A program made the translations under genes and the position numbers. Below, piece by piece: positions 9,238 through 18,643 of a stretch of 64,000 nucleotides of DNA. The first letter of the stretch is position 1; each line of letters opens with the position of its first letter. This stretch comes from MKSF01 sp037190225. GTDB lineage: Bacteria > Bacteroidota > Bacteroidia > Chitinophagales > Chitinophagaceae. Location: the NCBI GenBank assembly GCA_037190225.1, contig JBBCJL010000002.1, positions 1 through 64,000 of the forward strand. The letters are read 5' to 3'. The notes beneath the pieces are model-generated. The model did not search any database, was not told the origin of the DNA, and was given only the letters and a program-made list of their open reading frames with translations.

Positions 9238-10323
9238 TTATTTCCGTTGCAGTTCTTCAAATAATGCCTGCCAGAGAAGCGCTACCGATGCCATACGGTA
9301 TCTTTTGACATCTGTTAAAGCCTGGTCGGACAGGCTGCGCCTGAGGGCTTCATCTTCCATAAGGCGGGCAAGCGCCAGGGCCATGGCTTCTTCATCCAGC
9401 TGCGGCACCAGCAGGCCGTTCCTTTCGTGGTCAATGATATCAGCAGGTCCGTAATTGCAGTCGAAAGCCACACAGGGAAGCCCGAAGGCCATAGCCTCGA
9501 TAAGCACCATACCGAATCCTTCATACCGGGAGGGCAGCACATAGATGCCGGCATCCAGGTATCGCTGCTGTATATGCCTGTCAGGGGGATGTAAGAACAT
9601 ATTGCGGGGCAGCTGCTGACCGGTAAGCACCTGCTCATCTTCTTTCCCGAAGTTGTGCAGCTCCCATTCCGGGAACCGGCCTGTGATCTTCCTCCAGACG
9701 CGCGCCAGTATATCCTGGCCTTTCTGGTAGGACACCTTTCCCACGCAGATGATCCTTTTACGGGAAAGATCCGCCCTTATATCCGGCTCAAACGGCACAG
9801 GATTGGCTATTACCCTGATATTCCTCAGATGCCGCCACTCATTGACATTGCCCTGCGTCAATACCACGAAAGCGTCAAATTTCGGGGCCAGCCTGTTCAT
9901 CAGCGACCATTTGAGCCTTGTAACGACCTTTTGCTTCCAGCCGGCACGGGGCGGCAATTCGACCAGCTTGGATACATGCCGCTCGTAAATAACAGGAATA
10001 CGGGGTTTAAGGATAGCCGGGATGAAAAAAGCTTTCAGACCATCATCGCAGACAAGGATCATATCCGGGTCCGACCGGTCTGCAAAAGAACGTATAGCCT
10101 GCCTGTACTGCCTGATATACGACAATGCTCCTCCTCCTACATTGGCGCTGATGAATGTTATCTTATCAGAAAAGGTATAAAAAGGCCTTAGATGCTGTTC
10201 ATTCAGGACGGCAATCGTCACCCTATACCCCAAGACATCCGCAAAGTAAGACGCCTTTACTGACAGTACACGTTCCAGCCCGCCGGAACCATTGATCGCA
10301 TTCGTGATATAAAGTAGCTTCAT
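9238..10323 (-). CDS. Family 4 glycosyltransferase
   Basis: A 361-residue GT4 enzyme starting MKLLYITNAINGSGGLERVL, with the C-terminal domain opening at IICVGKVSYQKGQDIL and the E-x7-E pair in LPSRYEGFGMVLIEAMAFG. The body resembles galactosyl-/GalNAc-type GT4 proteins, but the donor cannot be assigned. It is separated from the Wzx gene upstream by 27 bp and is convergent with the SGNH gene, with only 1 bp between the two stop codons and no terminator hairpin visible. Transcripts from the two sides may therefore overlap. Confidence 0.9.
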   Translation of the reverse strand: MKLLYITNAINGSGGLERVLSVKASYFADVLGYRVTIAVLNEQHLRPFYTFSDKITFISANVGGGALSYIRQYRQAIRSFADRSDPDMILVCDDGLKAFFIPAILKPRIPVIYERHVSKLVELPPRAGWKQKVVTRLKWSLMNRLAPKFDAFVVLTQGNVNEWRHLRNIRVIANPVPFEPDIRADLSRKRIICVGKVSYQKGQDILARVWRKITGRFPEWELHNFGKEDEQVLTGQQLPRNMFLHPPDRHIQQRYLDAGIYVLPSRYEGFGMVLIEAMAFGLPCVAFDCNYGPADIIDHERNGLLVPQLDEEAMALALARLMEDEALRRSLSDQALTDVKRYRMASVALLWQALFEELQRK

Positions 10324-10350
10324 GAATTGATTCTTTTTTCCCTGCTGACA

Positions 10351-11886
10351 CTATCTGGATAATAATCTTGCCTTAAGGCTATAAAACATATTTTTCAGGT
10401 ATTTTACTTCCCGGGTATTGCGGAATAATAAAAAATTGACCGCAATAAAGAAGACACAGAGCGACAGCGCCGCCACTCCCAGCATCAGGAAGGAGTGAAT
10501 ATTGAACACGAAAAGGTATTTGAATACTAAAAAGCAAACGGCTAAAATAGACGCGTATAAAAGGTACTGCCATATATATACGCTGAAATTCAGCTGCAGG
10601 CCCATCTCGAATACCACTTTGGGCACATACCATGCCGTGGTCAGCAGCCTGGAAAGCACCGGAGCGAATAGGATGCCCTCCAGTCCCCACAGGTAACCGA
10701 ACAGGACGGACAGTCCAAGGTTCAGAAAAGCGCTGAAAACCGTCAGCCAGCGGCCTTCTTTAAAAAAGCCCATGGTTGTTTTAAACGTCCATATCACATT
10801 CTGCATACCCAGGATATAAAAGTTCAGCGCTATCAATATCGCAACATAGGGCCGTATCAGGAACTCATCGCCTATCCACACCTCAATAAAGATATCAGAG
10901 TACAATGCCAGTCCCAGGGCGCCAAGACCATAGAGCATGAAGCTCATGAAATTCAGCACATTGAATATTTCTCTTTTCTTTTCCAGGCCCGCAGTTGCAT
11001 TCACGTTGGCAACGCTGCTGGTCAGCCCCTGGAATACCTGTATCACCAGGGAAGTGGCCATACTTACCAGCAGCAGGTAGTTGTAGTATTTTCCCAGCAA
11101 TACAAGGCCTACGAACGCATTGATGATGATATTGCTTGTATTATTCACTATCGCGCCGCTGAATTTAAAAAGGCTCGTGGAGAAGGTATTTACCTTCAGC
11201 TGGTGCTTGATATCCCTGCTTACAGGCCTGGCGGGCAATTTCAGGAAAGGGTATTGCTTATTGGTCTTCAGGTACACCAGCAGGTTGGAAACAAAGGTAC
11301 CTGCCACCTGGATCACAAGGTACAGTATAAAGTTCTGGAACAATACCAGCGACAGTATCTGTATAGTGGTCTGGATAATGGTAACAATGATGCTTAATTT
11401 GGACACAACGTAATTACGCTGATCCGCTACCAGGATCGAATAGCGGTGGCTGAAGAAATAAGAAGCCACGGAATTGGCCAGGAAGAGCAGGTAAATGACG
11501 TAAATATCCCGGAGCAGCACTTCGTGATCCGTAGCCACTATATCCTTCAGGAAAGGTACAAGCGCCAGGCCGGCTGCCGCTACAGCACATCCTATATAAA
11601 AATATATCTTCTTAAATAAGACTATCAGATCATTCAGCAGGGCATGATCCTTTTCTGCAATAGGCTTGTACAGGGAGTACATCAAAGCGTTGCCCACGCC
11701 CAGCTCCGCCAGCGCCAGCAAACCCAGGATATTTGAAAAGAGCCCCTGGGCAGCCAGGTATTCTATAGCCAGGTAATTGATAAAAACGGTACGGCTGATA
11801 AATCCCAACAGCATCTGAATACCCTGGGTAACAAAACCGAAACCTATATTTTTAAATGAATTTTTAATCCTCGAATCCGTATTCAT
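10351..11886 (-). CDS. Wzx-type polysaccharide flippase (MOP/PST family)
   Basis: A 511-residue protein with about 12-14 predicted membrane helices and no long soluble domain. The N-terminus (FKNIGFGFVTQGIQMLLGFI, then SRTVFINYLA and LAELGVGNALMYSLYKPIAE) is typical of polysaccharide-transport flippases. It should move the lipid-linked oligosaccharide across the inner membrane. Its start overlaps the end of the GH88-like gene by 23 bp. A Wzx normally works with a Wzy polymerase, and no Wzy-like gene is present in this window. Confidence 0.9.
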   Translation of the reverse strand: MNTDSRIKNSFKNIGFGFVTQGIQMLLGFISRTVFINYLAIEYLAAQGLFSNILGLLALAELGVGNALMYSLYKPIAEKDHALLNDLIVLFKKIYFYIGCAVAAAGLALVPFLKDIVATDHEVLLRDIYVIYLLFLANSVASYFFSHRYSILVADQRNYVVSKLSIIVTIIQTTIQILSLVLFQNFILYLVIQVAGTFVSNLLVYLKTNKQYPFLKLPARPVSRDIKHQLKVNTFSTSLFKFSGAIVNNTSNIIINAFVGLVLLGKYYNYLLLVSMATSLVIQVFQGLTSSVANVNATAGLEKKREIFNVLNFMSFMLYGLGALGLALYSDIFIEVWIGDEFLIRPYVAILIALNFYILGMQNVIWTFKTTMGFFKEGRWLTVFSAFLNLGLSVLFGYLWGLEGILFAPVLSRLLTTAWYVPKVVFEMGLQLNFSVYIWQYLLYASILAVCFLVFKYLFVFNIHSFLMLGVAALSLCVFFIAVNFLLFRNTREVKYLKNMFYSLKARLLSR

Positions 11887-13033
11887 GCTTTGATTTTTGA
11901 ACCCTGCTCAGCAAGCGTAAGGCATAGCCCTGTGCAAATGGCAGCACATCAAAGATACGTGAATATACGCCAATCGACTTAGTATCTCCCTGGCAAAAAT
12001 CAATAGCCCCGTTTCTCCGGGTAACAGACATCAGATAAGTAACGCTTTTATGCACGGACTGCCTGCAGGCTGCTGACAGCTCCGGGATGTCCGAAGCATT
12101 TACAAGCAGCCAGGATAACATTACAGTAGCCGAGCTGTCTGCAGGCACTTCCCTGACCAGTACCTGCCATCCCCAGCTGCCGTCGGGTCTCTGGCAATCT
12201 ATTATCAGCCTCGCATACCGGGCCACACGTTCTGTTAACGCCTGGTAGTAAGGATGCGCGGGATCCATCAGGTTACGGACATCAGCAAGCGCAATGGCAT
12301 ACCAGCCCATACCGCGCGCCCAACCGTAAAGGCCCAGCGACATATGTGTATGATAGTGATAGGCATGTACCGGCAGGCTGGAACCGGGGTATAAGCCGTG
12401 TGCATCGAATTCTTCCAGCTGCCCGATCGCCAGGTCAACAGCGCTATCGTTCCTGAACACCTGGCCGTACAGCATGAGATAAGGACAGATAAAGCCCAGT
12501 GTGTCCACGAACCTGTAATGCTCCGTATAGGTCTTATATCTTACAGAAGTATCCGACCCTTTCAATTCGAGTATCATCTGGTACACCCGGTGAAAGTAAG
12601 ATGCGTATTCCTGCTCCTTATGCAGCAAGACCGCCAGCTTCAGCAAAGCATAGCTGTAGATGACATAATCAGCCTCCGGGGGCGTTTCTTTACCCGCCTC
12701 CTCCTTTAAAAAGGTATCATAGGCAGCCGCCTGTCCCAGCTCAGCCAGGCCTATCAGCAATCCTGCTTTCTGCCAGAATTGTATGGTATCGTTCTTGAAA
12801 TTGCCTTTCAGTATATCCAGTATGACCAGCCTGGTATTGTCTGTGAGCCGCACGGTAGGCGTTTGCCGGATCCATTGCTGCGACAGGGCCGTAATATGGG
12901 CCATATATGCATCCACCTGCCGTATCTTCCCGATCCTGATCCTGGAAAGCCAGAGCTGTACGGCAAAAAAGACATCCGTACCGACCATCACCAGGACAAC
13001 CGCCGCCAATAAATATATCACTATAATTTCCAT
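11864..13033 (-). CDS. Membrane-anchored GH88/GH105-like protein
   Basis: A 389-residue protein with an N-terminal helix (residues about 2-25, IYLLAAVVLVMVGTDVFFAV) and an (alpha/alpha)-barrel-like body. The strongest clue is YGWARGMGWYAIALADV, which matches the WARG-GW-ALADV block of GH88/GH105 unsaturated uronyl hydrolases; CQRPDGSWGWQVL and FAQGYALRLL fit the same fold. Such enzymes cleave unsaturated uronic acids left by lyases. Within a biosynthetic cluster it may trim or edit a uronate-containing polymer, which agrees with the UDP-sugar dehydrogenase in the cluster (inference). The catalytic Asp residues could not be verified by eye. It overlaps both neighbours, by 13 and 23 bp. Confidence 0.65.
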   Translation of the reverse strand: MEIIVIYLLAAVVLVMVGTDVFFAVQLWLSRIRIGKIRQVDAYMAHITALSQQWIRQTPTVRLTDNTRLVILDILKGNFKNDTIQFWQKAGLLIGLAELGQAAAYDTFLKEEAGKETPPEADYVIYSYALLKLAVLLHKEQEYASYFHRVYQMILELKGSDTSVRYKTYTEHYRFVDTLGFICPYLMLYGQVFRNDSAVDLAIGQLEEFDAHGLYPGSSLPVHAYHYHTHMSLGLYGWARGMGWYAIALADVRNLMDPAHPYYQALTERVARYARLIIDCQRPDGSWGWQVLVREVPADSSATVMLSWLLVNASDIPELSAACRQSVHKSVTYLMSVTRRNGAIDFCQGDTKSIGVYSRIFDVLPFAQGYALRLLSRVQKSKHEYGFED

Positions 13034-13656
13034 TGTATATGCTCTTTAAGTATTTTAGCCGGAACACCCCCTATAAGGCAATTCGCCGGAAAGCTTTTGT
13101 TGACCACGCTTCCCGCGGCAACGATACAGCCATCGCCGATCGTCACACCTTTCAGGATCAGGCTGTTCATGCCGATCCAGACATGATTGCCGATGGTAAC
13201 GGGACTGGTCTTGATATGCCGCCCGTCCGCTATCTCGTGGTTATCGCTGTCCCTGATGACCACGTTCTCGGCAATGGCTACATCATACCCGATCGTAATA
13301 CTCTCAAAGCAGGCAATGGCGGCATTACTGTTGATATAGCCGCTCCCGAGGGATAATGTGGCGCCCGCCGCTACCGACACCCTGGCATTGCTATGGATGC
13401 TGAAGTGCCTGTCCACCCGCAGCGTGCTGTGCTCATACATGGACAGGAAGGACGGAAAGGGATCCCTGTGGTTGAATTTACTGTTGAACCAGAAAGATTC
13501 ACCGATCCTTATGCTGGCCCGCCTATCTATGGACACCCGGCCGTTCCGGAATACCAGGAATTTCCACCCGGTACCCATGAACAGGGACATTTTTACGGTA
13601 GCGATGATATTCAGCCTGAAGATATTTCTCAGGAATACTTTTAATGCTATGCTCAT
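13021..13656 (-). CDS. Left-handed beta-helix (hexapeptide repeat) acyltransferase
   Basis: A 211-residue protein from the ATG at 13656; the longer frame to 13677 uses TTG and is less likely. From about residue 65 on it carries hexapeptide repeats, ending in the acetyltransferase signature VTIGNHVWIGMNSLILKGV, then TIGDGCIVAAGSVV and a C-terminal GGVPAKILK. The WIG-N block and the terminal NPA/VPAK-type loop are seen in maltose/NodL-type acetyltransferases. It likely O- or N-acetylates a sugar precursor in the cytoplasm. It lies directly after another member of the same family. Confidence 0.88.
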   Translation of the reverse strand: MSIALKVFLRNIFRLNIIATVKMSLFMGTGWKFLVFRNGRVSIDRRASIRIGESFWFNSKFNHRDPFPSFLSMYEHSTLRVDRHFSIHSNARVSVAAGATLSLGSGYINSNAAIACFESITIGYDVAIAENVVIRDSDNHEIADGRHIKTSPVTIGNHVWIGMNSLILKGVTIGDGCIVAAGSVVNKSFPANCLIGGVPAKILKEHIQWKL

Positions 13657-13683
13657 GCAAGCTGGACTTTTATACAATAGATA

Positions 13684-14241
13684 TTACCGGACATAGCCGT
13701 TCTCAATGATCTCCTCGTTCATCTGGCGGACCTTCTCCGGTGTGATGCCACCGGGAAGCGTATAGCTGCTGTCAAATTTCGGGCTCCGCTCAAACTCTTC
13801 CTCTATCTTTTTCCTGTAAGCCTCCACTGTCGTAATGACGCGCGCAGGATTACCGGCCACCACCACATTCGGGGGGACATCCCTGGTGACCACGCTGCAG
13901 GAACCGATGATGCTGTTCTCGCCGATCGTGACATTGGGCATAATAAAGACCCTGGCGCCCACGAACACGTTCCTGCCGATGATAATTTTGCCCACCCTGG
14001 TATAATTCACGAACCTTTTGGTGCTGGTATCATGGCTCAGCAGGTAAACTTCCGGGCCGAACATGACATTATCCCCGATCTCTATCAGCCAGCAGCTGCC
14101 GTAATCGATCGTACAATTGATCAGGCCGTACACGTTATGGCCTACTTTCATACCCGCCGCTATGCAGGCTTCCACAGATAATTGCTCATTCGACTTGCCC
14201 GCAATCAGCTGCCTGGTCTTATTGATTATTCGCTTTAACAT
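13684..14241 (-). CDS. Left-handed beta-helix acyltransferase (WcaF-like)
   Basis: A 185-residue hexapeptide-repeat transferase. It has MFGPEVYLLSHDTSTKRF (substrate-side His block), IIGRNVFVGARVFIMPNVTI, IGSCSVVTRDVPPN and VVAGNPARVI. This pattern fits WcaF/maltose-O-acetyltransferase-like colanic-acid acetyltransferases. The start overlaps the upstream GT2 gene by 23 bp. With the next gene it makes two soluble acetyltransferases in addition to the membrane MBOAT system, so the glycan is probably acetylated at several positions (inference). Confidence 0.9.
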   Translation of the reverse strand: MLKRIINKTRQLIAGKSNEQLSVEACIAAGMKVGHNVYGLINCTIDYGSCWLIEIGDNVMFGPEVYLLSHDTSTKRFVNYTRVGKIIIGRNVFVGARVFIMPNVTIGENSIIGSCSVVTRDVPPNVVVAGNPARVITTVEAYRKKIEEEFERSPKFDSSYTLPGGITPEKVRQMNEEIIENGYVR

Positions 14242-15124
14242 ACTTTTTCAGGTTTTGATAGGAGTAATATGCCCTCGGATAATGTAAAATATAAAGACAT
14301 TTGTTCATCAACCCCCGTAGCTGGCTGAAATAGCTTTTATTTATCAGCAGGGAGTTGATAATGAGATGTATATATTCGCCACTCCTTACCCTGGGATAAT
14401 CTTTCCAGGGGTGAATATTATGCTGTATCAGGTAAAAGTTGGTAAAGGCCAGACCTTCGAGGAACCATTTCTTATAGAAGCTGTTGGACAGGCCGGTTTG
14501 CTGGTATTCCACTTCCGCCAGTACCGCATTGATACATTTGAGCTTGTATTTCACGGAGACGGGATGCCACACCACCGATTCCGATATAAGCCTGATCTCC
14601 CGGGGTTCAGGGAAAGGGAATTCTTTGAGGCAGCGGGTCCGGAATACCACGGATTTGTCTCCCCTGATGGCCTGCCTGTAGTATAAGGCCGGAAAGTCGG
14701 ACACCATTCCGTTTTGAGGGAATGGTGTTCCGATGATATTACCATTAGAATATTTGTTTAGAAAAAGCAGCCCGCCCAGGTCCGTACTTTCAAGGTCAAT
14801 AAGATTATTCAGCAGGATATCAAATGCCCCTTCCACGAAAAAGTCGTCACTGTCCAGGATCACGAAAAAATCCCCACGGGCCTCCCTGACACCTGCATTG
14901 ACCGCAGTATGCTTGCCGCCGTTACTTTTTTTAATATATTTTATATCAAAAATATCATTACCATTCGCTATCCATTCCTGCACCAGCGCTTCCGTATCGT
15001 CCGTGCTGCCGTCATCTACAATCAGCCACTCGAAACCTGTATGATCCTGCCTTCTTATGGACTGATAGGCTCTTTCCAGCAGGTGCATCCTGTTGAAAGT
15101 AGGCGTAAAAATAGTAAATAGCAC
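14219..15124 (-). CDS. Family 2 glycosyltransferase
   Basis: A 301-residue GT2 enzyme with TIFTPTFNRMHLLERAYQSI at the N-terminus, VDDGSTDDTE near residue 36-45 and DSDDFF near 91-96. It is clearly similar to the GT2 at 1447 (shared TP-NR start, similar body and membrane-proximal C-terminus), so the pair may be paralogues with different donors. The start codon is GTG (15122-15124), which places the start directly before the conserved first beta strand; no better ATG exists. The 15-bp gap to the upstream GT4 suggests co-transcription. Confidence 0.88.
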   Translation of the reverse strand: MLFTIFTPTFNRMHLLERAYQSIRRQDHTGFEWLIVDDGSTDDTEALVQEWIANGNDIFDIKYIKKSNGGKHTAVNAGVREARGDFFVILDSDDFFVEGAFDILLNNLIDLESTDLGGLLFLNKYSNGNIIGTPFPQNGMVSDFPALYYRQAIRGDKSVVFRTRCLKEFPFPEPREIRLISESVVWHPVSVKYKLKCINAVLAEVEYQQTGLSNSFYKKWFLEGLAFTNFYLIQHNIHPWKDYPRVRSGEYIHLIINSLLINKSYFSQLRGLMNKCLYILHYPRAYYSYQNLKKYVKANNQ

Positions 15125-15139
15125 TTTACAGTTATAAGT

Positions 15140-16270
15140 TTAGTTAAGTAAGACTTTTTCGATCTGCTGCATTCTGTTTGACATATAGAAGACCGTATTC
15201 GTTGCCTGAATATTACGCCTGTACTTAGCTAATACCTCCGGATGTTCTAACACATATTTCAATGCGCTATACAATCCTTCCTCGCTGTTTTCACAAATCA
15301 GGCCGGTCTGCTTATCTTCAATAAGCTCAGACATACCACTGCAATCTGTGGTAATGACCGGCGTTTCCAAAATCAGCGATTCAATAACTACTGTGCTCAA
15401 TCCTTCGAAAAGCGAAGACATCACTAAACAGTCTGCCTGGCATATAAAAGGATACGGATTATCCAAATGTCCAAGCAAAGTTACTATTTCCTGTAAATTT
15501 TTAGAAAAAATTAAGTTTTCCAGGTCCGTTTTTTGTTCTCCGTCCCCTACCATCATCAGCCGGAACTCAAAACCTTCCTCTTTTAGCAGCCCCAGCACAT
15601 TCAGCAGCCTGTCATAGGATTTAACGGGGACCAGCCTGCCTACCGTCACCAGCTTCAGCAAAGGAGAGCTATACCGTATCTCCGACCCCTGCTGCACCTT
15701 GTGGAATATTTTCTTTTCATCCACCGGGTTGTACAGGCATTTTACGGTTTTATAGTCAAAAATGGCCCTGAAAGAGCTGCACACATCTTCCGATACTCCG
15801 ATAATATGCTGGTAGCGTGCATATTCCGTTCTCTTTTTTTCAAAGCTCCTGGTATCAAGATCCTCATATAAACGTTCCTGGTGGGTGTGCAGCCAGGCTA
15901 TTTTCTTGCTTGGCTGGCCGGAATAGCTTACAAATTCCGTAGGCGCACCTTCATAAAAGGCCACTTCAATATCAAAGCGCTCCTTGACCAGGCGGCGGTA
16001 CATCCAGGTCTTGGGCATCCTGTTATAGAGGAAATTAAAAAACCTGTATTTCAGGGTATTGGTATTGTCAATTAAATACCGGTACCTGATATGACCGGCA
16101 AATCCTTCCTTAAAATGAAACTCGTAATCGGAATAAACACTCTTTTTGAACAGAGCGATCACTGTAATATCAAATTTTTCAGGGTCTATATTGTTCACCA
16201 GGTCGATCAGCACCTTTTCTGCACCGCCCACTATCATGGATTCAATATAAAATGCAATTTTCTTTTTCAT
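15140..16270 (-). CDS. Family 4 glycosyltransferase
   Basis: A 376-residue GT4 enzyme. The N-terminal loop is ESMIVGGAEKVLIDLVNNID, the C-terminal domain opens at LVTVGRLVPVKSYDRLL, and the E-x7-E pair lies in MSSLFEGLSTVVIESLIL. This part of the cluster (15-16.3 kb) looks somewhat richer in A and T than the genes around it, which may point to separate acquisition; this was judged by eye. Spacing to the upstream GT4 is 7 bp. Confidence 0.9.
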   Translation of the reverse strand: MKKKIAFYIESMIVGGAEKVLIDLVNNIDPEKFDITVIALFKKSVYSDYEFHFKEGFAGHIRYRYLIDNTNTLKYRFFNFLYNRMPKTWMYRRLVKERFDIEVAFYEGAPTEFVSYSGQPSKKIAWLHTHQERLYEDLDTRSFEKKRTEYARYQHIIGVSEDVCSSFRAIFDYKTVKCLYNPVDEKKIFHKVQQGSEIRYSSPLLKLVTVGRLVPVKSYDRLLNVLGLLKEEGFEFRLMMVGDGEQKTDLENLIFSKNLQEIVTLLGHLDNPYPFICQADCLVMSSLFEGLSTVVIESLILETPVITTDCSGMSELIEDKQTGLICENSEEGLYSALKYVLEHPEVLAKYRRNIQATNTVFYMSNRMQQIEKVLLN

Positions 16271-16277
16271 CTCTGTC

Positions 16278-17471
16278 TCATTTAAGCAACGCTCCTATCT
16301 TATCATTAATATGGGTCTCGTTCAATGAAAAATCTGATAAATTCTGAACAAGCATTTCCCGCAAGCGTGCATCTTCCGATACATTGGTTATGGCCGCGGC
16401 CATAGCTTCCGGCTCCATTTCAGCCACGATGGCATCATAGCCGTTCCGCAGCTGATCCCCGACGGTGGCGAAATTGGTGGTCACTATCGGCTTGCCCAGC
16501 AGCCTGGCTTCGTCTATAGCTATGGACTTCCCTTCATACCTGGAAGTCTGGCAATAGATATCCGCCCAGCGGATGCAGGCATAGGGATTCTGCTGCAACC
16601 CCAGCAATACCAGGGAATCTGACAGGCTGTGTGCCCTGATCTGCTCTTCCATCCAGCCCCTCTGTGAGCCTTCTCCAATCACGTACCATACGAAATCCTT
16701 TCCTGCCCGCTTCAGCAGCTTTACCGTCTCTACCAGCAGATCCATACCTTTTTCCTCGCTCAGCCTGGCCACTGTAATAATATCCAGCGCGCTCTTGCGT
16801 AAAGGAACCGGCAGCGGCTCCTCCGCCATCGCCCTCACCAGGAGACCGGAGGTCATATTAGGGATCTCAACAACTTTATTCCTGACTGCCGGAAATACTG
16901 CTGTAATATCCTCCACGCATTTTTCGCTGACGCCCACGATGGCATGGAGCCGCTCAAAATAGGGGGCATCAAAGTCCGCCCGTAAGCCGGAAGAGGAGTA
17001 CAGGGTATGTATCCAGCCTATCTTCTTTGCCGCCTTTACCTTATCCACAACAAAGTAAACGGAGGATTTTTCCAGGAACGCCACCGCAATGTCATACTCC
17101 TTTGGAAGCACCTGCATGCTGCGGGACCAGTATTTCCAGCCATCCTGCTCTCCTACCGCCGCGTTCGGCGCTTTCTTAAGCGTCCTGGCATACAGGAAAC
17201 GATCAAGGGCCAGCCGCCATTGACCCTGCTGCAGCAAGCCGGTCACCGCTTTGAGAAAAGGGCGTGTAAAAAGTCCGTAATAACCTTCGGGAGTCATAAT
17301 ATTTACGTAGGCAGGAACCTGGCTCATAAATAAGCCGGAAGTATTGAACAGCAGCAGATCAATATTATAGTCTGACGGAGCAAGCGTATGCAGCAGGTTT
17401 ACCAATGCTTTTTCGCCACCTCCTGCATCCAGGCCGGGAATTACAAATAATATCTCTTGCTTACGCGCCAT
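16278..17471 (-). CDS. Family 4 glycosyltransferase (EGKS subtype)
   Basis: A 397-residue GT4 enzyme from the ATG at 17471; this start leaves 7 bp after the upstream stop codon, while the longer frame would overlap it. Motifs are LDAGGGEKALVNLLHTL, then IITVARLSEEKGMDLLVETV, and CQTSRYEGKSIAIDEARLLG. The EGKS form of the E-x7-E motif is shared with the GT4 at 4486, and both have a long helical insert after the first domain, so they are probable paralogues. The donor is unknown. Confidence 0.88.
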   Translation of the reverse strand: MARKQEILFVIPGLDAGGGEKALVNLLHTLAPSDYNIDLLLFNTSGLFMSQVPAYVNIMTPEGYYGLFTRPFLKAVTGLLQQGQWRLALDRFLYARTLKKAPNAAVGEQDGWKYWSRSMQVLPKEYDIAVAFLEKSSVYFVVDKVKAAKKIGWIHTLYSSSGLRADFDAPYFERLHAIVGVSEKCVEDITAVFPAVRNKVVEIPNMTSGLLVRAMAEEPLPVPLRKSALDIITVARLSEEKGMDLLVETVKLLKRAGKDFVWYVIGEGSQRGWMEEQIRAHSLSDSLVLLGLQQNPYACIRWADIYCQTSRYEGKSIAIDEARLLGKPIVTTNFATVGDQLRNGYDAIVAEMEPEAMAAAITNVSEDARLREMLVQNLSDFSLNETHINDKIGALLK

Positions 17472-17478
17472 CTGTATG

Positions 17479-18633
17479 CTACAAATAATCATTGGCCGAC
17501 ATAGCCAATACTTTAATATGCGGTATCACGGCAGCCAGCTGGTCTTTCAGCAGCGCCCGATCTCTTTTCAGTTCTTCAAATTTTTCTTTCAGCAATGCGG
17601 CATCGCTGATTTCAGATTTGTCCAGCACCAGCTTTGGAAAGCCGAACAGGTCACGGGCTATCCCCAGTGATTTCACGCTGTAGCCGAGCACCATTGTGGG
17701 CACACCCTGCGAATATGCCGCTATAGTGGCATGGGTCCTGGCTCCTATGAACATTTCCATCCGCCCAATATATCCTTTGTACTGCGATGCCGTGAGGTCA
17801 TCAGGCAGCAGCAGCGTCCGGTCCGCTGCCCGGGGGCCCAGGTCATGAATAAGCCGCTGCATACATTCATGGTCATTATTGCCCGGCTGTATGACGTGTG
17901 GTGTAAATGCAATAGTAAAGGATGTAGTATCAAGGATATGCCTCAGAAGGTCAAGGACGGCCTGCCGGCTTGCCGGGACCTTCTGCTCTACCAGCGGACT
18001 GTAGTTAAATCCTATGGTATTATGCTCCTGCCAGCCCGCCGGCAGGGGCAGCTCTTCCTTATCCAGCAGGAACGCGCCGTCAGCCACCTGCACTACATTT
18101 TCCAGCCCGCTGTCTTTGAGCGCCGCGACAGATTCCGATTCCCGGATCACCAGGAAGTCATAGGTATTCAGGTCATTGATCTTTTCGGGATTCAGGTCTT
18201 CCTTTCCCAGCGATGCGCCCCACAGGAGCAGCTTTTTACCACGGGATTTGATAATACGGTTCAGCTCGTAATAATCGGGTATATTACCGTAGCAGTAATT
18301 ATCTCCTCCTATGGATAAGAATATATCAAAACGGTCTATATTATCAATAATGTCCTGGTGTATCAGCCTGTAGGAAACAGCCTGCGAATCCCGGAGCCTT
18401 ACCTGCAGGTAGTTCTTGAAGAACAATAAGGAATAGGGCTTTATGCTGCGGCCCTGGTTATGATAAACAAGCTCATCCAGCCCCGGGATATGCCTGTCCG
18501 ATTCAGGCTGCGAAGAAGCCAGGGCTATATAGGCGTCAGCGTATTTAGCCCTTATGATTTTCACTGCCGTCTGAACGATCGCTTCACATCCCCTGTTGCC
18601 GCTTCCGCCGTGGAAGAACATTAATATTCTCAT
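17479..18633 (-). CDS. Polysaccharide pyruvyl transferase family protein (CsaB/WcaK-like)
   Basis: A 384-residue protein from the ATG at 18633, which is preceded by an AAGGA-like site and avoids overlap with the upstream gene. MFFHGGSGNRGCEAIVQTAV is the typical Gly-rich start of this family; SIGGDNYCYG, LLLWGASLGKED, RESESVAALKDSG and FIGARTHATIAAYSQGVPT are the further conserved blocks. These enzymes add pyruvate ketals from phosphoenolpyruvate to sugars, which makes the polymer acidic. In many Bacteroidota clusters the true activity of such genes is untested. It sits between GT2 and GT4 genes. Confidence 0.9.
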   Translation of the reverse strand: MRILMFFHGGSGNRGCEAIVQTAVKIIRAKYADAYIALASSQPESDRHIPGLDELVYHNQGRSIKPYSLLFFKNYLQVRLRDSQAVSYRLIHQDIIDNIDRFDIFLSIGGDNYCYGNIPDYYELNRIIKSRGKKLLLWGASLGKEDLNPEKINDLNTYDFLVIRESESVAALKDSGLENVVQVADGAFLLDKEELPLPAGWQEHNTIGFNYSPLVEQKVPASRQAVLDLLRHILDTTSFTIAFTPHVIQPGNNDHECMQRLIHDLGPRAADRTLLLPDDLTASQYKGYIGRMEMFIGARTHATIAAYSQGVPTMVLGYSVKSLGIARDLFGFPKLVLDKSEISDAALLKEKFEELKRDRALLKDQLAAVIPHIKVLAMSANDYL

Positions 18634-18643
18634 GTTGTCCTTT

